From Cereibacter azotoformans (GTDB lineage: Bacteria; Pseudomonadota; Alphaproteobacteria; Rhodobacterales; Rhodobacteraceae), in the NCBI GenBank assembly GCA_017599285.1, contig JAGFXX010000001.1:1-64000 (forward strand): DNA of 64,000 nt. Direction: 5' to 3'. This document shows positions 10,237 to 19,179 of the stretch, in pieces. Numbering within the stretch: the first letter of the stretch is position 1; each line of letters opens with the position of its first letter. Below the pieces are notes generated by a model. That model did no database searches. It was not told the origin of the DNA and worked only from the letters and a program-made list of their open reading frames with translations. The translations under genes were made by a program, and so were the position numbers.

Positions 10237-11550
10237 ATGTCCGACCTGTTCGACCGACAGCCCGCGCCCGCGCAGCCCGATGCGCCCCGACCGCTTGCCG
10301 ACCGGCTGCGGCCGAAGGCGCTCGACGAGGTGATCGGGCAGGAGAAGGTGCTGTCTCCCGACGGTCCGCTGGGGGCGATGCTGGCCTCGGGCAGCCTCTC
10401 GTCGCTGATCCTCTGGGGCCCGCCCGGCGTGGGCAAGACGACGATCGCGCGGCTGCTGGCCAAGGAGACCGATCTGGCCTTCGTGCAGATTTCGGCGATC
10501 TTCACCGGCGTGCCGGACCTGCGCAAGGTGTTCGAGGCGGCAAGGCTGCGCCGGGCGAACGGGCAGGGGACGCTGCTCTTCGTCGATGAGATCCACCGCT
10601 TCAACAAGGCCCAGCAGGACGGCTTCCTGCCGCACATGGAGGACGGGACCATCCTCCTCGTGGGCGCCACGACCGAGAACCCCTCGTTCGAGCTGAACGC
10701 GGCGCTGATGTCCCGCGCGCAGGTGATCGTGCTCGAACGGCTGAGCCTCGCCGATCTGGAGCGCCTCGCCCAGCGGGCCGAGCACGAACTGGGCCGCGCC
10801 CTGCCGCTCGACGGATCGGCGCGTGAGGCGCTGCTCGAGATGGCGGACGGTGACGGGCGGGCGCTTCTGAACCTCGTCGAGCAGGTGATGGCCTGGAAGG
10901 TCAAGGGCCATCTCGACCGCGACCAGGTGGCGACGCGGCTGATGCGTCGGGCCGCGAAATACGACAAGTCGGGCGAGGAGCATTACAACCTCATCTCGGC
11001 GCTGCACAAGTCGGTGCGCGGCTCGGACCCGGATGCCGCGCTCTACTGGTTCGCGCGGATGCTCGAGGGCGGCGAGGATCCCCGCTTCCTTGCCCGCCGC
11101 ATCACCCGGATGGCGGTCGAGGACATCGGGCTGGCCGATCCGCAGGCGCAGGGGATCTGCCTTGAGGCCTGGGCCACCTACGAACGCCTCGGCTCGCCCG
11201 AGGGCGAACTCGCGCTGGCGGAGGCGCTGGTCTATCTGGCGCTCAGCCCCAAATCGAACGCGGTCTACACCGCCTACAAGGCCGCGCGGGCGGCGGCGAA
11301 GCAGACCGGCTCCGAGCCGCCGCCCAGGCACATCCTGAACGCGCCCACGAAGATGATGAAGGAGATCGGTTACGGCTCGGGCTACCAGTATGACCACGAC
11401 GCCGAGGACGGCTTTTCGGGCCAGAACTACTTCCCCGAGGGCATGAAGCGCCCGGTCTGGTATCTGCCGCAGGAGCGTGGCTTCGAGCGGGAACTGAAGA
11501 AGCGCACCGACTATTTCGCCAAGCTGCGTGCCAAGCGGCAGGGCGGTTGA
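10237..11550 (+). CDS. rarA: Replication-associated recombination protein A (AAA ATPase RarA/MgsA)
   Basis: A 437-residue clamp-loader-like AAA+ ATPase that acts at stalled replication forks. Walker A GPPGVGKTT begins at about residue 62, Walker B LLFVDEIHRFNKAQQD follows at about 112-127, and GATTENPSFELNAALMSRAQV is the sensor-1 region; the C-terminal tetramerisation domain ends YFPEGMKRPVWYLPQERG. The ATG at 10237 was chosen over an in-frame TTG six bases upstream. Normal length; complete. Confidence 0.95.
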   Translation: MSDLFDRQPAPAQPDAPRPLADRLRPKALDEVIGQEKVLSPDGPLGAMLASGSLSSLILWGPPGVGKTTIARLLAKETDLAFVQISAIFTGVPDLRKVFEAARLRRANGQGTLLFVDEIHRFNKAQQDGFLPHMEDGTILLVGATTENPSFELNAALMSRAQVIVLERLSLADLERLAQRAEHELGRALPLDGSAREALLEMADGDGRALLNLVEQVMAWKVKGHLDRDQVATRLMRRAAKYDKSGEEHYNLISALHKSVRGSDPDAALYWFARMLEGGEDPRFLARRITRMAVEDIGLADPQAQGICLEAWATYERLGSPEGELALAEALVYLALSPKSNAVYTAYKAARAAAKQTGSEPPPRHILNAPTKMMKEIGYGSGYQYDHDAEDGFSGQNYFPEGMKRPVWYLPQERGFERELKKRTDYFAKLRAKRQGG

Positions 11551-11581
11551 CAATGGGCACCATGGAGAACAGAGAAGCGCG

Positions 11582-11767
11582 ATGATCAGCTCTCTTCTTC
11601 AGGTGGCGCCCGGTGGCGCCTCGGCGCGCTGCCCGACCGATGGCGCCCTGCGCCCGTCCGGCTCTGCCCCTTCCTCCGGCGGCGTCCGCTCCATGCCCGT
11701 CTCGTCCTGTGCCATCGGTGCGAACACCGCGCGTGCACTCCTTCTGCAGTTGAGGTTCCCGGCATGA
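11582..11767 (+). pseudogene. crcB: Probable remnant of crcB (fluoride exporter), 61-codon frame
   Basis: The first codons translate to MISSLLQVAPGGAS, close to the CrcB N-terminus as remembered (MISxLLQVALGGALGA). After about 17 codons the match is lost: the rest is proline/serine-rich, has no membrane helices and stops after 61 codons, where intact CrcB has about 125 residues and four helices. One inserted C after GGTGGCGCC would restore GALGAL, suggesting a frameshift plus internal loss. It lies between rarA and rluC, where as I recall other Rhodobacterales carry crcB. The frame ends in an ATGA overlap with rluC. Alternative: a chance frame or a small protein. Confidence 0.4.
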
Positions 11768-12804
11768 AGAGCGTGCAGCTTCTGACGGTGACGGCCGATG
11801 AGGGCGAGCAGCGGCTCGACCGCTGGTTCAAGCGCCGCTTCCCGCATGTGACGCAAGGCGCGGTCGAGAAGATGTGCCGCACCGGGCAGGTGCGCGTCGA
11901 TGGCGCGCGCGCCAAAGCCTCGGACCGCGTGGCCGAGGGGATGGAGATCCGCGTCCCCCCGCTGCCCGACCCCGATGCGCCGCGGCCGCAGGCATCGCGG
12001 GTCACGAAGTCCGACGAGCAGATGATCCAGGACTGCGTGATCTACAAGGACAATGACATCATCGTGCTGAACAAGCCCGCGGGCCTGCCCTCGCAGGGCG
12101 GCTCGGGGCAGGGCGAGCGGCATGTGGACGGGCTGACCGAGGCGCTGAAGTTCGGCTACAAGGAGCGGCCGAAGCTGGTGCACCGGCTCGACAAGGACAC
12201 GTCGGGGGTGCTGGTTCTGGCGCGCACCGATCGGGTGGCGCGGGCGCTCTCCGAGAGTTTCCGGCACCGCAACACGCGCAAGATCTACTGGGCGCTGGTC
12301 GCGGGCGTGCCGAGCCCCAAGCAGGGCTCGATCAAGTACGCGCTGATGAAGGCGCCCGGCCACGGGCGCGGCGGCGAGGGCGAGAAGATGCTCTGCATCC
12401 ACCCCGCCAAGGGGGGCGATTACCCCGAGGCCAAGCGCGCCCAGACCGATTTTTTCACCCTCTGGTTCCTCGGCACCCGCTGCGCCTGGATGGCGCTGTC
12501 CCCGATCACCGGCCGCACGCACCAGTTGCGCGCCCACATGGCCGAACTCGGCCATCCGATCGTGGGCGACGGGAAATACGGCGGCTCGAGCCAGGAGAAC
12601 GCCGGCGACGGCTGGGGGGCGCAGATCGGTGGCGAGGTCAGCCGCAAGCTGCATCTCCACGCCCGCAGCCTGACCATCGAGCATCCGATCCGCAAGGAAC
12701 TGGTGACCTTTACCGCGCCGCTCCCTCCGCACATGGCCAAGACCTGGAAACTCCTCGACTGGAAGGAAGGCGACGTGCCGGAAGATCCGTTCGGAGCCTT
12801 CTGA
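11764..12804 (+). CDS. rluC: RluA-family 23S rRNA pseudouridine synthase (RluC-type)
   Basis: A 346-residue enzyme converting uridines to pseudouridine in 23S rRNA. An S4 RNA-binding domain occupies about residues 15-70 (QRLDRWFKRRFPHVTQGAVEK) and the catalytic domain follows, with the signature HRLDKDTSGVLVLART and catalytic Asp143; GRTHQLRAHMAELGHPIVGD is the second family motif. RluC is inferred from the S4 domain and length; RluD-type specificity cannot be excluded. TTGAGG precedes the ATG, and the stop overlaps the next start (TGATG). Confidence 0.88.
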   Translation: MKSVQLLTVTADEGEQRLDRWFKRRFPHVTQGAVEKMCRTGQVRVDGARAKASDRVAEGMEIRVPPLPDPDAPRPQASRVTKSDEQMIQDCVIYKDNDIIVLNKPAGLPSQGGSGQGERHVDGLTEALKFGYKERPKLVHRLDKDTSGVLVLARTDRVARALSESFRHRNTRKIYWALVAGVPSPKQGSIKYALMKAPGHGRGGEGEKMLCIHPAKGGDYPEAKRAQTDFFTLWFLGTRCAWMALSPITGRTHQLRAHMAELGHPIVGDGKYGGSSQENAGDGWGAQIGGEVSRKLHLHARSLTIEHPIRKELVTFTAPLPPHMAKTWKLLDWKEGDVPEDPFGAF

Positions 12805-13511
12805 TGGCGGGCTGGGTTGCGAAACGCTTCTGGAAGGGCGTCTCTGTGGCGGAAGACGCGGGGGGCTTTGCCGTCCTCCTCGACGGGCGGGCCCTGCGCA
12901 CGCCCGCCAAGCGCCCGCTGATCCTGCCCACCGGTCCGCTGGCCGAGGCGGTGGCGGACGAGTGGCGGGCGCAGGAGGGCGAGGTCCGGCCCGGGACGAT
13001 GCCCTTCACCCGCTCGGCCAATTCCGCGCTCGACAAGGTCGAACCCCAGTTCGACGAGGTGGCCGGGATGCTGGCGGCCTATGGCGGCACGGACCTCCTG
13101 TGCTACCGCGCCCCCGCGCCGGCCGCCCTGACCGCGCGGCAGGCCGAGGCCTGGGATCCGATCCTCGCCTGGGCGGCCGAAGCCCTCGGCGCGCCGCTCG
13201 AACCGACGGTGGGCGTCATGCACCGTCCCCAGCCCGAAGAGAGCCTCCGGCGTCTGGCCGAGAGGGTGGGCGCCCTTTCTCCCTTCCAGGTTGCGGCCTT
13301 CCACGACCTCGTGGCGATCTCCAACTCGCTCGTCCTCGCCTTCGGCGTGACCGAGGGACGTCTTCTTGCGGAGGAGGCGTGGGAGCTGTCGCGCATCGAC
13401 GAGACATGGCAGGTCGAGCAGTGGGGCGAGGACGAGGAGGCGGCCGAGATCGAGGCGGCCAGACGCGCCGCCTTCCTTCAGGCCGCGCGATTCTACGCAT
13501 TGTGCGGGTAA
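12804..13511 (+). CDS. ATP12-family chaperone for F1-ATPase assembly
   Basis: A 235-residue member of the ATP12 family, which in mitochondria and Alphaproteobacteria binds the F1 alpha subunit during ATP synthase assembly. Recognised from KRFWKGVSVAEDAGGFAVLLDGRALRTPAK at the start, LILPTGPLAEAVADEWRAQ and TRSANSALDKV in the middle, and LLCYRAPAPAAL. The start codon overlaps the rluC stop by one base, so the two are translationally coupled. No ATP synthase genes are nearby. Good length; function of the bacterial members is by analogy. Confidence 0.88.
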   Translation: MAGWVAKRFWKGVSVAEDAGGFAVLLDGRALRTPAKRPLILPTGPLAEAVADEWRAQEGEVRPGTMPFTRSANSALDKVEPQFDEVAGMLAAYGGTDLLCYRAPAPAALTARQAEAWDPILAWAAEALGAPLEPTVGVMHRPQPEESLRRLAERVGALSPFQVAAFHDLVAISNSLVLAFGVTEGRLLAEEAWELSRIDETWQVEQWGEDEEAAEIEAARRAAFLQAARFYALCG

Positions 13512-13677
13512 CAATCCTTCGGCACTCGCGCGGACACCTTCGCGACTTTGCACAATTGATGCGCAATAGGGTGAATTTGCTGCGAAAAGCGACGCTTCTG
13601 CGGTTTGACTTGACGATCGAAACGGCTTCGGTCGACACTGACGGCCACTGTGAGGAAGCTGTCCTCCACAAGAGACG

Positions 13678-13721
13678 TCCCCGCTCACCGGGGATCAAAG
13701 AACCGCCCTGCAACCGGGCGG
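13678..13721 (+). promoter_or_regulatory. Two hairpins in the bztA leader
   Basis: TCCCCG (13678-13683) pairs with CGGGGA (13689-13694), and CCGCCC (13703-13708) pairs with GGGCGG (13716-13721), just before the ribosome-binding site AGGAAGAGG of bztA. The whole gap 13512-13740 has no gene. It also contains a GCGCAAT copy at 13561-13567 and overlapping TTGACT/TTGACG (13605-13615) that could be a -35 element, without a convincing -10. Confidence 0.4.
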
Positions 13722-13740
13722 CAATCAGGAAGAGGTACGC

Positions 13741-14757
13741 ATGAAAAAATCCGTTTTTCTCGGCACGCTGACCGTGGCGGGCCTTGCTGCCGGCCTCGGC
13801 TCGGCGGCGACGCTCGATGACGTGAAGGCGCGTGGCGAACTGAATTGCGGTGTCTCGACCGGCCTGACCGGTTTCTCGCTGCCCGATGCCAACGGCAACT
13901 GGACCGGCTTCGACGTTGCCCTCTGCCGTGCCGTGGCGGCTGCCGTTCTCGGCGATGGGACCAAGGTCAAGTTCGTGCCGACCACCGGCCAGACCCGCTT
14001 CACCGCGCTCGCCTCGGGCGAGGTGGACATGCTGGCCCGCAACTCGACCTGGACCTTCTCGCGCGACACCGATCTGAAACTCGATTTCGTCGGCGTGAAC
14101 TACTATGACGGCCAGGGCTTCATGGTGCGCAAGGATCTCGGCGTCACCTCGGCCAAGGAACTTGACGGCGCCACCGTCTGCATCCAGACCGGCACCACGA
14201 CCGAACTGAACCTGGCCGACTGGTTCAAGGTCAACAACCTGAGCTACACGCCGGTTGCGGTCGAGACCAACGCCGAGGGCGAGCAGCAGTATGCCGCCGG
14301 CGCCTGCGACGCCTACACCACCGACGCCTCGGGCCTTGCCGCCACCCGCGCGGCCTTCGCCGACCCGGAAAACCATGTCATCCTTCCCGAGATCATCTCG
14401 AAAGAGCCCCTCGGGCCGGCCGTGCGCCATGGCGACAACGAATGGGCCGATGTCGTCGGCTGGACGCTGAACGCGCTGATCGCGGCTGAGGAATATGGCG
14501 TCACCTCCACCAACATGGAGGAACTGGCCGCCAACTCGCCGAACCCCGAGATCCGCCGCCTGCTGGGCGTCGAGGGGGACCTCGGCCCGATGATCCGTCT
14601 GGACAAGGACTGGGCCAAGCGTGCCATCTCCGTGGGCGGCAACTATGGCGAGATCTTCGCCGCCACTATCGGCGAGGCCACCCCGATCGGTCTGGCGCGC
14701 GGCCTGAACGCGCAATGGACCCAGGGCGGCCTGCTCTACGCCCCGCCGTTCCGCTGA
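13741..14757 (+). CDS. bztA: Glutamate/glutamine/aspartate/asparagine ABC transporter, periplasmic binding protein
   Basis: A 338-residue solute-binding protein of the AapJ/BztA type: signal peptide MKKSVFLGTLTVAGLAAGLGSAA, then the family-3 binding-protein fold beginning LDDVKARGELNCGVSTGLTGFS and including DGTKVKFVPTTGQTRFTALA and NSTWTFSRDTDLKLDFVGVNYYDGQGF. It captures acidic amino acids and their amides in the periplasm for BztBCD. Strong ribosome-binding site AGGAAGAGG. A strong hairpin follows the gene, which would favour excess binding protein over permease. Name by analogy with R. capsulatus bztABCD. Confidence 0.93.
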   Translation: MKKSVFLGTLTVAGLAAGLGSAATLDDVKARGELNCGVSTGLTGFSLPDANGNWTGFDVALCRAVAAAVLGDGTKVKFVPTTGQTRFTALASGEVDMLARNSTWTFSRDTDLKLDFVGVNYYDGQGFMVRKDLGVTSAKELDGATVCIQTGTTTELNLADWFKVNNLSYTPVAVETNAEGEQQYAAGACDAYTTDASGLAATRAAFADPENHVILPEIISKEPLGPAVRHGDNEWADVVGWTLNALIAAEEYGVTSTNMEELAANSPNPEIRRLLGVEGDLGPMIRLDKDWAKRAISVGGNYGEIFAATIGEATPIGLARGLNAQWTQGGLLYAPPFR

Positions 14758-14765
14758 TCTGACGA

Positions 14766-14790
14766 GGGGCGCCCGACCGGGCGCCCCTTT
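14766..14790 (+). promoter_or_regulatory. Intercistronic hairpin after bztA (attenuator or 3' stabiliser)
   Basis: GGGGCGCCCG (14766-14775) and CGGGCGCCCC (14778-14787) form a perfect 10-bp inverted repeat followed by only TTT. It lies between the binding protein and the first permease gene, a place where stem-loops in ABC importers commonly protect the upstream message or partly stop transcription. Confidence 0.65.
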
Positions 14791-14900
14791 CCACAACCCG
14801 CCGCACAGGACGGGGAAACAACGATCGGACGCGAGGGGCGCAACGACGCCAACCCGCCGGACCTGCCGGCCCCGCAATCCGAGCAATGGGGAATCACCGC

Positions 14901-16163
14901 ATGGCAAACGTCGCGGACGCGCCGAAGGACACCTTTCGGCTCAGCATGCTGCTATACGATACGCGGTATCGTTCGCTGACCATACAGGTCTTCGTCTTCT
15001 TCCTGTTCATGGCCGGCGCCGCCTGGCTGGTGGACAACACCATGCGCAACCTCGAGGCGCTGGGAAAGGATTTCAACTTCGGCTTCCTGTGGAACCGCGC
15101 GGGCTACGACATCAGCCAGCGGCTCGTGGAATACACCAACGACAGCACGCACGGCCGGGCCATGCTGGTGGGCCTGCTGAACACGCTGCTGGTGGCCCTC
15201 CTCGGCTGCATCGCCGCAACCGTGATCGGCGTGATCGTGGGGGTCCTGCGCCTGTCGAAGAACTGGCTCGTCGGGCGGCTGATGACCGTCTATGTCGAGA
15301 TCTTCCGCAACGTGCCGCTGCTCCTGTGGATCCTGCTGATCTACGCCGTCTTCACCGAGGCGACGCCGGCGCCCAACGCCTTCCGCCCGAACCCCGAGAC
15401 CGGCCTTGCCGACCGCTCGATGTTCCTCGATGCGATCGCCGTGACCAACCGCTACACCGCGGTGCCGAACTCCGTCTTCAGCCGCGAGCTGGGCTGGCTC
15501 GACCTCGGGCTCTTCTACATCAACATCGACGTTCTGGCGGTCCTTGCGGCGGCCGTGCTGGGCTGGTGGCTGAACCGGATGGTGAAGGCGCGCGCTACCC
15601 GGATCCAGAACGAGACCGGCGTGCGGCCCGCCACCTGGTGGTCATCGGTTCTGCTGCTTCTGGGGTTGCCGGTCGCGGTGCTGCTGGCGCTCGGCTTCCA
15701 TCTCGAGTTTCCCGAACTGCGCGGCTTCAACTTCGTGGGCGGCCTGAACGTCTCGAACTCCTTCATGGCGCTCTGGCTGGCGCTCTCGCTCTACACCGGG
15801 GCCTTCATCGCCGAGATCGTGCGGGCGGGCATCCTCGCCATCTCGCGCGGCCAGTCCGAGGCGGCCTTTGCGCTCGGCCTGCGACCGGGGCGGACGATGA
15901 GCCTGGTGATCCTGCCCCAGGCGCTGCGCGTCATCATCCCGCCGCTGATCTCGCAATATCTGAACCTGACGAAGAACTCCTCGCTCGCCATTGCGGTGGG
16001 ATACCTCGACCTGCGCGGCACGCTGGGGGGGATCACGCTGAACCAGACCGGGCGCGAACTGGAATGCGTGCTCCTGATGATGCTGATCTACCTTGCGATC
16101 AGCCTCGTGATCTCGGCGGTGATGAACGTCTACAACGCCGCCGTGAAGCTGAAGGAGCGCTGA
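14901..16163 (+). CDS. bztB: Glutamate/glutamine/aspartate/asparagine ABC transporter permease BztB
   Basis: A 420-residue inner-membrane permease of the His/Glu/Gln type, far longer than the usual 220-240 residues because of an insertion (about residues 160-270) between the first helices of the transport domain, typical of AapQ/BztB. The EAA loop is in EAAFALGLRPGRTMSLVILPQALRVIIPPLIS near 320. The ATG at 14901 follows GGGGAA by 7 bases; an earlier in-frame ATG at 14886 lacks a site. Two bases separate it from bztC, its partner permease. Confidence 0.92.
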   Translation: MANVADAPKDTFRLSMLLYDTRYRSLTIQVFVFFLFMAGAAWLVDNTMRNLEALGKDFNFGFLWNRAGYDISQRLVEYTNDSTHGRAMLVGLLNTLLVALLGCIAATVIGVIVGVLRLSKNWLVGRLMTVYVEIFRNVPLLLWILLIYAVFTEATPAPNAFRPNPETGLADRSMFLDAIAVTNRYTAVPNSVFSRELGWLDLGLFYINIDVLAVLAAAVLGWWLNRMVKARATRIQNETGVRPATWWSSVLLLLGLPVAVLLALGFHLEFPELRGFNFVGGLNVSNSFMALWLALSLYTGAFIAEIVRAGILAISRGQSEAAFALGLRPGRTMSLVILPQALRVIIPPLISQYLNLTKNSSLAIAVGYLDLRGTLGGITLNQTGRELECVLLMMLIYLAISLVISAVMNVYNAAVKLKER

Positions 16164-16164
16164 G

Positions 16165-17493
16165 ATGAGCGATACCCACGCCCAGACCGTGCCCTTCGTC
16201 CGCGAGACGATGCTGCCCCCGGCTCAGCCCCCCACGAACGAGGCGGGCGCCGTCAGCTGGCTGCGTCAGAACCTGTTTTCGGGCCCTCTCAACATCGCCC
16301 TGACGATCCTTGGCCTGCTGACGATCTACTATCTGCTGCAGGAGATCGTGCCCTGGCTCATGCGTTCGGTCTGGGAGGCGGACAACATCGCCCAATGCCG
16401 CCAGATCGTCGCCGAACGCTGGGGCGCCGGGGCCACCGGCGCCTGCTGGGCCGTGATCCGCGAGCGCTGGCCGCAGTTTCTCTATGGCTTCTACCCGCAG
16501 CATCTCTACTGGCGGCCGACGCTGGCCCTTGCGCTGCTGTTCGTGGCGCTGGCCCCGGTGCTCTTCTCGGCGCTGCCACGCAGGCTCATGTGGTTCAGCC
16601 TCGCCTATCCGTTCGTTGCCTTCTGGCTGCTCTGGGGCGGGTCGGTCTTCCTGCCGATCATGGTGGCGGCGGGCTTCGTCATCGGCTGGGCGGCCTATGC
16701 GCTGCTCCACCGCTTCGGCACCATCGCGGCCGTCGCGGGCGCCGTGCTGATCCCGATCCTCTGGTGGCTGTTCCTCGCGGGCGATCTCTCGCGCGATCTT
16801 GCGGGGCTGCTGGGCCGGTCGGCGCCGCTCTGGCTCGAGCCGGTGCGCTCCGACAAGTTCGGCGGCTTCGTCCTTGCCATCACGATCGGGGTGTCGGGGA
16901 TTGCCCTGTCGCTGCCTCTTGGCATCATGCTGGCGCTGGGGCGGCGGTCGGACATGTTCCTGATCAAGGCGCTGTCGGTTTCGTTCATCGAGTTCATCCG
17001 CGGCGTGCCGTTGATCACGCTGCTCTTCACCGCCTCGCTGCTCTTGAACTATTTCCTGCCGCCGGGGACGACCTTCGACATCATCCTGCGCGTCATCATC
17101 ATGGTGACGCTGTTTGCCGCGGCCTACATCGCCGAGGTGATCCGGGGCGGGCTCGCCGCGCTGCCTCGCGGACAGTACGAGGCCGCCGATGCGCTGGGGC
17201 TGGACTATTGGCGGGCGCAGCGCCTGATCATCCTGCCGCAGGCGCTGAAGATCTCGATCCCCGGGATCGTGTCGACCTTCATCGGCCTGTTCAAGGACAC
17301 GACGCTGGTGGTCTTCGTGGGGCTTCTGGACCCGCTGAAGGGCATCACCGACGCCGTCCGCGCCTCGACCGACTGGAAGGGCATCTACTGGGAGCCCTAC
17401 ATCTTCGTGGGCCTCATCTTCTTCGCCTTCAACTTCGCCATGTCGCGCTATTCGATGTATCTCGAGCGTCGGCTGAAGACCGACCACCGCTAG
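16165..17493 (+). CDS. bztC: Glutamate/glutamine/aspartate/asparagine ABC transporter permease BztC
   Basis: A 442-residue second permease, paired with BztB. The C-terminal 230 residues form the standard transport domain with the EAA motif (QYEAADALGLDYWRAQRLIILPQALKISIPGIVSTF), while the N-terminal 200 residues add several further membrane helices (about 110-200), characteristic of AapM/BztC. Starts two bases after bztB with GGAGCGCTGAG as ribosome-binding region and is followed 9 bases later by bztD. Confidence 0.92.
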   Translation: MSDTHAQTVPFVRETMLPPAQPPTNEAGAVSWLRQNLFSGPLNIALTILGLLTIYYLLQEIVPWLMRSVWEADNIAQCRQIVAERWGAGATGACWAVIRERWPQFLYGFYPQHLYWRPTLALALLFVALAPVLFSALPRRLMWFSLAYPFVAFWLLWGGSVFLPIMVAAGFVIGWAAYALLHRFGTIAAVAGAVLIPILWWLFLAGDLSRDLAGLLGRSAPLWLEPVRSDKFGGFVLAITIGVSGIALSLPLGIMLALGRRSDMFLIKALSVSFIEFIRGVPLITLLFTASLLLNYFLPPGTTFDIILRVIIMVTLFAAAYIAEVIRGGLAALPRGQYEAADALGLDYWRAQRLIILPQALKISIPGIVSTFIGLFKDTTLVVFVGLLDPLKGITDAVRASTDWKGIYWEPYIFVGLIFFAFNFAMSRYSMYLERRLKTDHR

Positions 17494-17502
17494 GAGCCAC
17501 CC

Positions 17503-18291
17503 ATGTCCGAAGTCATCGAACGTCAGATCGACCGCAGCCACATGCAGGTGAGCGACGAGGTTGCCATCCAGATCAGCCAGATGAACAAGTGGTATGGCAG
17601 CTTCCACGTCCTGCGCGACATCAACATGACCGTCCACAAGGGCGAGCGGATCGTGATCTGCGGCCCCTCCGGCTCGGGCAAGTCCACGCTGATCCGCTGC
17701 ATCAACCGGCTGGAAGAGCACCAGTCCGGCCAGATCGTCGTGGACGGGATCGAGCTGACCTCAGACCTCAAGAACATCGACAAGGTGCGCTCGGAAGTGG
17801 GCATGGTGTTCCAGCACTTCAACCTGTTCCCGCATCTGACGATCCTGGAAAACTGCACCCTCGCGCCGATCTGGGTCCGCAAGACGCCCCGGAAGGAGGC
17901 CGAGGAGGTGGCGATGCACTACCTCAAGAAGGTCAAGATCCCCGAGCAGGCGTACAAGTATCCGGGCCAGCTCTCGGGCGGCCAGCAGCAGCGGGTGGCC
18001 ATCGCGCGCTCGCTCTGCATGAAGCCGCGGATCATGCTCTTTGACGAGCCGACCTCGGCGCTCGACCCCGAGATGATCAAGGAAGTGCTCGATACGATGA
18101 TCGAGCTGGCCGAAGAGGGGATGACCATGCTCTGCGTGACCCACGAGATGGGCTTCGCGCAGGCGGTGGCGAACCGGGTGATCTTCATGGATCAGGGCCA
18201 GATCGTCGAGCAGAACGAGCCGGGCGAGTTCTTCCGCAACCCGAAGTCCGAGCGGACCAAGCTGTTCCTCAGCCAGATCCTCGGGCACTGA
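17503..18291 (+). CDS. bztD: Glutamate/glutamine/aspartate/asparagine ABC transporter ATPase
   Basis: A 262-residue ABC ATPase of the polar amino-acid class. Walker [11 protein letters not shown]-loop [15 protein letters not shown], signature [15 protein letters not shown], Walker [15 protein letters not shown] and the switch histidine in CVTHEMGFA are all intact. It energises BztBC. Last gene of bztABCD, followed by an intrinsic terminator. ATG after GGAGCCACCC. Confidence 0.95.
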   Translation: MSEVIERQIDRSHMQVSDEVAIQISQMNKWYGSFHVLRDINMTVHKGERIVICGPSGSGKSTLIRCINRLEEHQSGQIVVDGIELTSDLKNIDKVRSEVGMVFQHFNLFPHLTILENCTLAPIWVRKTPRKEAEEVAMHYLKKVKIPEQAYKYPGQLSGGQQQRVAIARSLCMKPRIMLFDEPTSALDPEMIKEVLDTMIELAEEGMTMLCVTHEMGFAQAVANRVIFMDQGQIVEQNEPGEFFRNPKSERTKLFLSQILGH

Positions 18292-18329
18292 CGCCGCCGC
18301 CGCGCGCGGCGTTTCCTGCCGAAAACATG

Positions 18330-18358
18330 GGCGCCACCCACCGGGGTGGCGCCTTTTT
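18330..18358 (+). terminator. Rho-independent terminator of bztABCD
   Basis: GGCGCCACCC (18330-18339) pairs with GGGTGGCGCC (18344-18353) around an ACCG loop, followed by TTTTT. Placed 38 bases after the bztD stop. Confidence 0.9.
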
Positions 18359-18524
18359 CGTCCCGTTGCCCGTTCGGCAGGCGGGACTCGCATGGTGCCG
18401 GCCGCGCGGATGCGACGGCTGGCAAGGTCTTACCGCTCCGCAACCTTGGCTATGGTTTTCCCACGAGACCAGCCTCGCCCGTCGCGTGACGCGGTGGACG
18501 GGTGCCCAGCAAGGGACAAGCGAC

Positions 18525-18893
18525 ATGGCCAACATCACCTTTACCTCGCCGATCATGCACGGACCCAAGACGGTTTATGCCGTGGCCGGCGACACCAAGA
18601 CGATTCTCGCGGTCGCCGAGGAGCACAGGATCCCGATCCCCTTCGAGTGCAAGGATGGCAACTGCGCCTCCTGCCTGATCGAGGTGACTTATGACGAGCC
18701 CTCGATGCGCAAGGGGATCACGCTGACCGAGAAGGAAAAGGCGAAGCTGCGCGAACTCGGCAAGATCTCCTCGAAGGAGATCGAGGACGCGGAGGTGCTT
18801 GACCTGCCGCCGCGCTATCGTCTGGCCTGCCAGTTCATCGCGCGCGACGAGGACGTGACGGTGGCCTTCACCGGCGAACCCGGCGGCGCCTGA
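18525..18893 (+). CDS. 2Fe-2S plant-type ferredoxin
   Basis: A 122-residue soluble 2Fe-2S ferredoxin. The cluster ligands are C42-x4-C47-x2-C50 (FECKDGNCASCLIEV) and C102 (YRLACQF). A 30-residue charged helix (LTEKEKAKLRELGKISSKEIED) is inserted between the third and fourth cysteine, as in the FdxD/FdV-like ferredoxins of R. capsulatus. The ATG at 18525 follows AAGGGACAAGCGAC. The gene stands alone between the bzt terminator and creatinase, so no redox partner can be read from context. Its last codons form part of a 31-base direct repeat. Confidence 0.88.
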   Translation: MANITFTSPIMHGPKTVYAVAGDTKTILAVAEEHRIPIPFECKDGNCASCLIEVTYDEPSMRKGITLTEKEKAKLRELGKISSKEIEDAEVLDLPPRYRLACQFIARDEDVTVAFTGEPGGA

Positions 18894-18963
18894 GGCGCCC
18901 ACGCGGAGGCTGGCCTGAGGTCCGCCGCGCACGGCGCCTGATGCGCCCGCGTTAAGGCTGGCC
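18885..18963 (+). repeat. 31-base imperfect direct repeat, 48-base period, across the ferredoxin stop codon
   Basis: Copy 1 (18885-18915) starts GGCGCCTGAGGCGCCC and copy 2 (18933-18963) starts GGCGCCTGATGCGCCC; both end AGGCTGGCC, and about 26 of 31 positions agree. The first copy includes the last two codons and the TGA of the ferredoxin gene, so the second copy is a duplicated gene end. The rest of the 286-base gap up to creatinase (18894-19179) shows nothing else I can name. Confidence 0.6.
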
Positions 18964-19179
18964 CGCGCCGCTTGACAGGACGACGGCGGCGCGGGATGAA
19001 ACCACACGGCCCGCAGTCCCGGCAGGGCTTCGGGGCGAGAAAAGGCGCACGTGGCGATGGCGTCGCTGCGGGGAAGGCCAAGGCTTTCCAGCGCTGGCGG
19101 GGTTCGCCCCGTGACCGTCCTGTACGCCGGGACTCTTACGGGGTCCCCTGAACGCGGACCCCCTTCGATGAGGTCCGAG

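Noticed and set aside
18885-18963. Two similar 31-base repeats considered as a CRISPR fragment
   Set aside because: Only two imperfect copies, a 17-base spacer, one copy inside a coding region and no cas gene in the window.
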